Below are positions 58,601 to 64,000 of a DNA stretch of 64,000 bases, piece after piece (position 1 is the stretch's first letter; every line of letters begins with the position of its first letter). The notes below the pieces were generated by a model. That model did not search any database and was not told the origin of the DNA. It saw only the letters and a list, made by a program, of their open reading frames with translations. The position numbers were made by a program, and so were the translations under genes. The stretch is taken from the NCBI GenBank assembly GCA_003116995.1, contig BDSL01000007.1:1178001-1242000 (forward strand). Direction: 5' to 3'. The DNA is from Yamagishiella unicocca. Its lineage: Eukaryota; Chlorophyta; Chlorophyceae; Chlamydomonadales; Volvocaceae.

Positions 58601-60735
58601 GCCCGCCCGCGCTCGCAACTGCCACAACTGCCATAACTGTTCGCCATGCTCACGATGGCTCCCTAATGCTCCCAACCAACAGAAGCACACATCCAACCGC
58701 TTTGCCTGCCTGGCCCCAACCTTACGCGTCGCAGCTCATCTGCTACTTCAGCGTTGGCACGTACGAGCCCTTCCGGGCGGCGTACGACCTGGCGCGCGGT
58801 GTGTCCTGGCCGGAGCTAGAGAGCAGCCTGGGAGGCGGCAACGCCGCAGCAGGCGCCGCGGTGCCGGGGCCGCTCTACCTCGCGTACGTGGATCCTCCCT
58901 TCAGCGAGGAGAAGTGGCTCGCTATCGACACTGCCACCATGCAGGATGTGCTCGTTAATAATGTGGGTCGCGGCCCTCGGCCTCCGCCGCTGCCGCTGCC
59001 GCAGTTGCCGTCGCCGTCGCAGACCTCGTGTCGTTACTCTACCCTTGGCTCGCTGCGGTCATAAGTAGATCCCGGACAGTCAACCCTCCGTTGGTTTGAC
59101 CGTTGTGCGACTTCGCTTCTGCCGTTAGGGGAATGCACGCCAGCGTTTGGCTTCTTGGCTTGGACCTGCCCGTTTCGACTACCTTGACTGCCTCGTCTTC
59201 ACTACCCGACACATCTGGCTACGGATAGGGCCAATTCCAACAACTGGATAGAGTAAAGAGATACACCCTCCAACAGCTAGGCTGGGTCAAAGGATAGATC
59301 CTCCATCATCTAGATAGAGCCAAGGGATACATCCTCCACCGGCTAGATAGGGTCAAGGGGTACATCCTCCACCGGCTAGATAGGGTCAAGGGATATTTTC
59401 TCCACCGGCTACATAGGGCCAAGGGATACATCCTCCAGCGGCTAGATAGGTCAAGGGATACATCCTCAACCACTTAGATAGGGTCAGGGGGTGCGTCCTC
59501 CACCAGCAAGATAGGGCCAAGTGGTGCTCCCTCCACCACCTAGATAGGGTCAGAGGGTGCGTCCTCCACCAGCAAGATGCTTCCCCACGTCGTGCCGTGC
59601 GCACCGGCCGCCCCTGGCTTTCCTTCAAATCCGCATCCCCACTAACCCACAACCTCCTCCTTGGCTCCCCTCCCTGGACGCAGGTAATGATCCCCCGGAT
59701 GCGATCAGCGATTGCGGCTGGCTGCAACGGCGTTGAGATGGTGAGGACATGGGCGGGGCGGTTGGCTGGGTTGTTGGGTTCGTTGGGGCTACCAACCTGC
59801 CCCCGCCTCTTTGCCGTCCACGTCATGAAGTCGAGTGCAAATGCAACAATCCACATCGTACGGCCGTCCGGTCTGTTCATCTTCCATGGAATTTCGCAGC
59901 TTAGCAAACCTACCATGCCTTCGTCTTCGTATCGCCCCAGGACAATGTCGATACGTACGACAACGTGCCCGCGATCAACGGTCAACGCGGAGTCACCATC
60001 CCACAGCAGCTGGCCTACAATGCCGCGCTGCTAGACGCGGCACACTCGATGGGGCTGTCCGCCGGGCTCAAGAACGCACTGAACCTTTTGGATAAGAAGT
60101 TCGAGGACGGGCGCAACGTGTCGACCGAGTACGATTGGTTCCTTAATGAGAGGTGCTGGGAGTACAATGAATGCGATGCGTACGGCACCAACATCAAATG
60201 GTGAGTTGTACGCGGCGCATTTTTTCTTTTTTGTGTGTCTCGCGGGCAGAGCGCGGAGGAGGGGGGTGCCGCTTTGGGTAGGGGCGCATAGGTGGATACC
60301 TGGCCGCTTGATTCCCTCATTTGCGCAACCAACGCCCAGCGCCCAGCGCAGTTCCTGATAAACCCTGACACACCTAAACGCTCAGTCGCCAGGACCCTCG
60401 GTCGCCGCCCCTTCCTCCGCACCCTCATCCACAGGCCGGCGGTGGTAATGGGTGTCGAGTACTGCGACGCCCGCCGCATGTTCGGAATCGGATACAGGAA
60501 CCTGCTGCCGGAGTGCGTGTGTGCGCTTGCCAACGGCCAAGCTCCAGGGAACCCCTCTGAGGGGCAGGCGGCCTTGGTGAGCCTCAACGTCGTGATCAAG
60601 ACGGTGGACCTGGAAGCAGTGGGCTTCGACTGCCGGGAGTACTGCAGCCGGCCCGGTGTCACGTGCAACTTGCCAGCTGCCAGCAAGGTGGGGCTTTGCG
60701 TCAAGAACGTACCGTCAGAAATGTGTTCGTCATAA
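55669..60735 (+). CDS. Secreted Spherulin-4 (GH135-like) + GH114 fusion protein, copy B
   Basis: Thirteen exons match copy A in order, phase and mostly length: 55669-55732, 55803-55880, 56040-56110, 56219-56333, 56529-56689, 57006-57122, 57359-57628, 57855-58274, 58516-58596, 58735-58962, 59684-59740, 59941-60200 and 60435-60735, giving 740 residues. Signal peptide (ITAWVLAAFSGFSIITNGAA), Spherulin-4 barrel, PPSPKPP linker (seven residues longer), GH114 barrel and Cys-rich tail are all present. Two telling changes: the Spherulin motif reads GIFFDAVDG (Ala156 instead of Glu) and VRYQNYASSW (Gln209 instead of Glu). The GH114 acids stay: EMDNVDTYDN (Asp555), FLNERCWEYNEC and GVEYCD. No frameshift or stop is seen, so this is not a simple pseudogene. 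The Spherulin domain may now serve only for binding or folding while GH114 remains active; that is inference. Confidence 0.88.
59227..59580 (+). repeat. 33-bp minisatellite expanded in copy B only
   Basis: About eleven 33-bp units with cores gatagggtcaagg and atcctccacc lie in the intron between exons 10 and 11 of copy B. The matching intron of copy A (43395-43465) has only about two units, so the expansion followed, or the contraction occurred after, the duplication. Confidence 0.9.
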
Positions 60736-62311
60736 GGGATCTAGATGTTATATATACGACAGCGTAAGATGTGCGGTGTATGGCCCATGGGCTGGCCGGT
60801 CGTCGCCGGTCGTACGGGCGCCATAGATGTGGCCGTGGGCTGTTGGTGACGTTCACCAGCTGGGGAGTAACTCACACACCGAAAGGGTGTTGGTGCGGTG
60901 GAGAACTTGACGAGCCGGTTGTAGGCGCGAGGCGCTGCGTGGGTGAGAGCAAGCGATTTGCTTTTTCGGCAGGCGCGCGAGCGCTCATGTCTTTTACCGG
61001 TATACTCCCATCCTTACCTTGTACAGTTGCGGTCTTCGCTTGTTGCTTTTCATGACGTTATGTGAACCTTTGAGGCGGTGTTGAGGTGCTGCGCAAATAT
61101 GGTTAGGTTCGTGACTAGGCGTTCGATTCCGTACTGGCGCGCGGATGCAAAAAACACACTATAGTGACCTGCTCCTTGTGATGATGTCCGGCAGCTGGTC
61201 TGTCTTGGCTCGGTTTACGTTGCCGCGACGACGTGTTGCCACCACGCGTTCCGCTGAGACGCCGCCTTGCGGGTCCGCGGGTCAAGTGCCGGAAGGCGCG
61301 AAACGACGGCAACGTAGGCTACACACTATCATCGACAAGCGGCAGCAGCGATGATAGTCCATTGCTATGCAAGATACGTGTGCTGATGCAGCAGCGATGA
61401 GCTATGCAAGATACGTGTGCTGACATCACGTTACGTGTCGGTGACACCGCATACGGTAGACTGGGCATAGATTGGGCATTCCAGTACCTCATTGATTTGC
61501 ATCCGAATCGGGCAACAATAGAAACAGCTTTACATCCGATTTTGTAATATCCTGGCATGTTTGCTTGCCACGCTGGCCGTTGCTGCAATGGTGCTGTCAG
61601 TGTTAGAACCTTCGAGACTGTAGCCAGCTGTAGCCAATGTACTGCTCGCCATCACTCACCGACCTCGACCAGCACCAAGATCATATCACACCGAGATGAC
61701 AGCCCGGCGCTCGGCCAACCTGATCCGCGTCAAAGCCTGCGCCGCGTCCCAAGCTCAACCCTAACAAAGCTAACCAACCGCAACCTCTAAAAATAGCTAG
61801 CATAACTAGCCGCAGCCAACGAAGCTGTGTTGGGAGCAGCCGACCGGCAGGCGTCGTCCGCTTCCACCCAGGCACGGCAGCGGCGTGACTAATGCAGCCG
61901 CTGCCGGGCCCGCGGCCTGGCGTCCATGCCAATGCTCCGAGACCTGTACGTCCATTCGGTTCTACGGAATCGGAATCCACTCCCTTCTCCTGCCGTACTC
62001 CTCTGTTCGAAGAATGCTCGTGCTGACTATCCGCCGACGCGGCGGCAGCTGTCATCCCCGCAATGCGTCTCCGTCCCTGCCTTGCCCCCTCCCAGAACTG
62101 CCTCTCAGCTGCCTTGTGCTCCCGCGCCCCAATGCACGACGCCGCAATTCGGTACTAGCGATGGGGACATGCTCCCGACATGCTCCCCGGCTCTACCCCC
62201 CGATACTACGCCCGCTATGAACCCTTCTACACCGCCCGGCCCGCAGGCTATGGCGAGGCCAGCCAACGAATTCCCCTCTTCCCCGCACCCCTCCCTGGAG
62301 GCTACCGATGC
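60736..62311. other. 3' flank of copy B and gap to the NAP-like gene
   Basis: Up to 62113 it is the counterpart of 44633-45973. A TGTAA at 61543 could be the poly(A) signal. The remaining 200 bases are the 3' side of the minus-strand chaperone gene. No other gene is supported. Confidence 0.5.
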
Positions 62312-62732
62312 CTATGAGTCCCCGGCCGCGGCGCCGTCGTCCCCAAAGCCTTCGCCGCCCTCTCCGCCCGCAAGATCCCCCTCGTCGCCTAGGCCCTCAC
62401 CCGGCCCCATCTCCGCCTCGTCGTACACCGCCTCGTCCAGCCCGTCCTCGTCCTCGTCCTCCCCCTCCGCTCCACCGGGCAGCACCTCGAACTCCTCCCC
62501 CTCCATCACAACGCCCTCGTCATCCATGTCTGCGGCCAGGCAGGCAGGCAGGCAGGTCGGCAGGCAGGCAGGTCGGCAGGTCGGCAGGCAGGCAGGCAGG
62601 CAGGCAGGCAGGTCGGCAGGCAGGCAGGCAGGCAGGCAGGCAGGTCGGCAGGCAGGCAGGTCGACAGGCAGGCAGGCAGGCAGGCAGGTCGTCAGTCAGT
62701 CAGTCAGTCAGTCAGTCAGTCAGGCAGGTCGG

Positions 62733-62764
<32 letters not shown>

Positions 62765-63356
62765 TCGGCAGGCAGGCAGGCAGGCGGGCAGGCAGGCAGG
62801 CAGGCAGGCAGGTCGGCAGGCATGCAGGTCGGCAGGCAGGCAGGCAGATCGGCAGGCAGGCAGGTCGGCAGGCAGGCAGGCAGATCGGCAGGCAGGCAGG
62901 TCGGCAGGCAGGCAGGTCGGCAGGCAGGCAGGTCGGCAGGCAGGCAGGTCGGCAGGCAGGCAGGTCGGCAGGCAGGCAGGTCGGCAGGCAGGCAGGCAGG
63001 TCGGCAGGTGGGGCAAAATCAGCAAACCACTTGCCACGGAATGGTTTGGCTACAGGTACATGGCGGCAGCGAACGGCACAAAGCCAATGACAGCTGGGAT
63101 GAACAAGTGGCCATGTAAGGGGTGGTGTACGGGCTGTGCACTGGGCTGTGGGCCCGACAACCGGGCGGTGGGGGCGAATGGATAACATCGGGCGAGTTGA
63201 AGGTTCGATCGGTAGCAGCATCACGGTGGGCATGGGCGAGGCCGCTGCGCCCCACGCCAGGTACCCACCCTCAAACTCGGGCTCCAGCAGGGACAGCTCG
63301 TTGTAGTAGTACTTGACGGGGTTGGGCCAGATCTCGTCCTTGAGGACCTCAGCGAT
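62312..63356 (-). CDS. SET/NAP-family histone chaperone, C-terminal part
   Basis: Two minus-strand exons join in phase: 63356-63269 and 62529-62312 (stop TAG). The first encodes IAEVLKDEIWPNPVKYYYNE, which closely resembles the end of the NAP domain in SET/TAF-I proteins, where a helix ends in a DIWPNPLQYY-type motif. The second encodes a tail of about 72 residues dense in Asp and Glu (MEGEEFEVLPG, EGEDEDEDGLDEAVYDEAE), as expected for a histone chaperone's acidic C-terminus. Such proteins bind histones H3-H4 or H2A-H2B and assist chromatin assembly in the nucleus. Upstream exons, including the NAP dimerisation helix, were not found before the window end and probably lie beyond 64000. The call rests on one short motif plus the acidic tail. 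Confidence 0.6.
62539..63007. repeat. (AGGC)n tetranucleotide array with interspersed gtcg
   Basis: Around 115 tetranucleotides, mainly cagg, with regularly placed gtcg units and a short (tcag)n run at 62693-62721, fill most of the last intron of the NAP-like gene. It begins about 10 bases from the acceptor. Long Gln-Ala-Gly-Arg or Cys-Leu-Pro-Ala frames through it are artefacts. Confidence 0.97.
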
Positions 63357-64000
63357 CTGCGGCGGTTGCCGGTCCGGCCACAGGGCAGGGAGCGAGGCAG
63401 GGCAGCTAGCGTCAGCTGGGTGGCGAAATTTGTTGGAAGGTTGACTGAACCAAGTGCCATGAGGAACGACGACCAACGGCCTCCGCCTCCGAAATAGCGG
63501 TCCCGCAGCAGGCGCCAACAGACACTTCACGCTTCCCCCCCAGCACACGCGGGTGCGTCCGCACCACTTTGGCCGGGGCGCCTCGTCCTGCATTTCCCGC
63601 TTTCCCCTGCCCTCGCGGCTCCGCTCCGAACCCGCACTACACACGCCACAGCGCACTAGGCGAGCTGCTGCCCAGGTGGGAACCCCGCATCGCCCGGCGA
63701 ATCAACTACTTCTACCCCCAGCTGCCTGACCTGCCCCTTACATTGCCGACACCCATTGCCGCCTCCCCATTGACCCCACTCCTCCTTTTCCCGCTCACAA
63801 CCTTCCGTTCCACCGCCCCCGTCCGCTAAATGCTCGCACCCTCCTACTAGGTACGCCTCATGCCACCTCATGCGCCTGGACTCACTCCCCAGCACGGAAG
63901 CGTGCACGAGTTTCCCTCGCAACCCTCCCCAGCACACGCCAACATGCCTCCCTGGAGCCCCTCGGCCCCGCCACCGGCCCAGCGGACGTAGCCGCGTTTC
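63357..64000. other. Upstream intron or unresolved part of the NAP-like gene
   Basis: No minus-strand exon matching the NAP domain could be identified here. A plus-strand frame near 63658-63740 (RWEPRIARRINYFYPQLPDL) looks slightly protein-like but has no partner exons. Confidence 0.35.

Larger units (their letters stand above)
54206..62113 (+). repeat. Segmental duplication, copy B
   Basis: About 7.9 kb similar to 37284-45973 and in the same orientation, starting 65 bases after the satellite ends. It is shorter mainly in the intergenic flanks and in the first part of the gene, and longer in the intron holding the 33-bp repeat. Confidence 0.9.

Noticed and set aside
62539..63007. CRISPR-like array
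   Set aside because: The repeats are simple tetranucleotides with no unique spacers, in a eukaryotic intron.
61926..63185. 419-codon plus-strand frame with Gln-Ala-Gly-Arg repeats
   Set aside because: It is the translation of the AGGC tetranucleotide array and of the antisense of the acidic NAP-like exon.

Overview
The window looks like nuclear DNA of a green alga, most likely a volvocine chlorophyte (Chlamydomonas/Volvox group). It is GC-rich with many short, intron-split exons. Proteins carry Ala/Gly/Ser-rich insertions, one secreted gene pair has a Ser-Pro/Lys-Pro linker typical of algal cell-wall proteins, and introns are full of minisatellites. There is no bacterial operon structure. 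The species cannot be named from the sequence. Gene models below were built by eye from donor/acceptor sites, reading phase and family motifs; wherever exons are listed, the phases close.

Layout. 1-3026 (+): 3' part of an unrecognised gene. 4678-8601 (+): small (glutaminase) subunit of carbamoyl-phosphate synthase with a plastid-type leader. 9556-10033 (+): a tiny possible organelle protein. 11885-12965 (-): a 98-residue conserved-looking protein. 13929-19845 (-): a 1357-residue protein with a roughly 1000-residue low-complexity N-terminus. 21962-23050 (+): an acidic low-complexity protein starting MGCSGS. 23792-27019 (+): ITP/XTP pyrophosphatase (HAM1/ITPA) in nine exons. 29448-33330 (-): a wax-synthase-type MBOAT acyltransferase. 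34095-37170 (+): a divergent PAQR/hemolysin-III membrane protein.

The most interesting part is 37.3-62.1 kb, a tandem segmental duplication of about 8-8.7 kb. Each copy carries one 13-exon gene for a secreted two-enzyme protein: signal peptide, a Spherulin-4 (GH135/Sph3-like) barrel, a proline-rich linker, a GH114 (Ega3-like endo-alpha-1,4-polygalactosaminidase) barrel, and a Cys-rich tail. In fungi these two hydrolase families act on the same polymer, galactosaminogalactan, but as separate proteins. The first copy keeps both putative catalytic glutamates of the Spherulin-4 domain. The second has replaced both (E156A, E209Q) while its GH114 domain stays intact. Between the copies lies an 8.1-kb satellite of about 57 units of 142 bp with signs of higher-order structure.

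The window closes with the 3' end of a SET/NAP-like histone chaperone gene on the minus strand (62312-63356), whose last intron holds a long tetranucleotide repeat. Three introns, in three different genes, appear to use GC-AG splice sites. One minisatellite in the ITPA gene has copied an exon end plus its splice donor 13 times.
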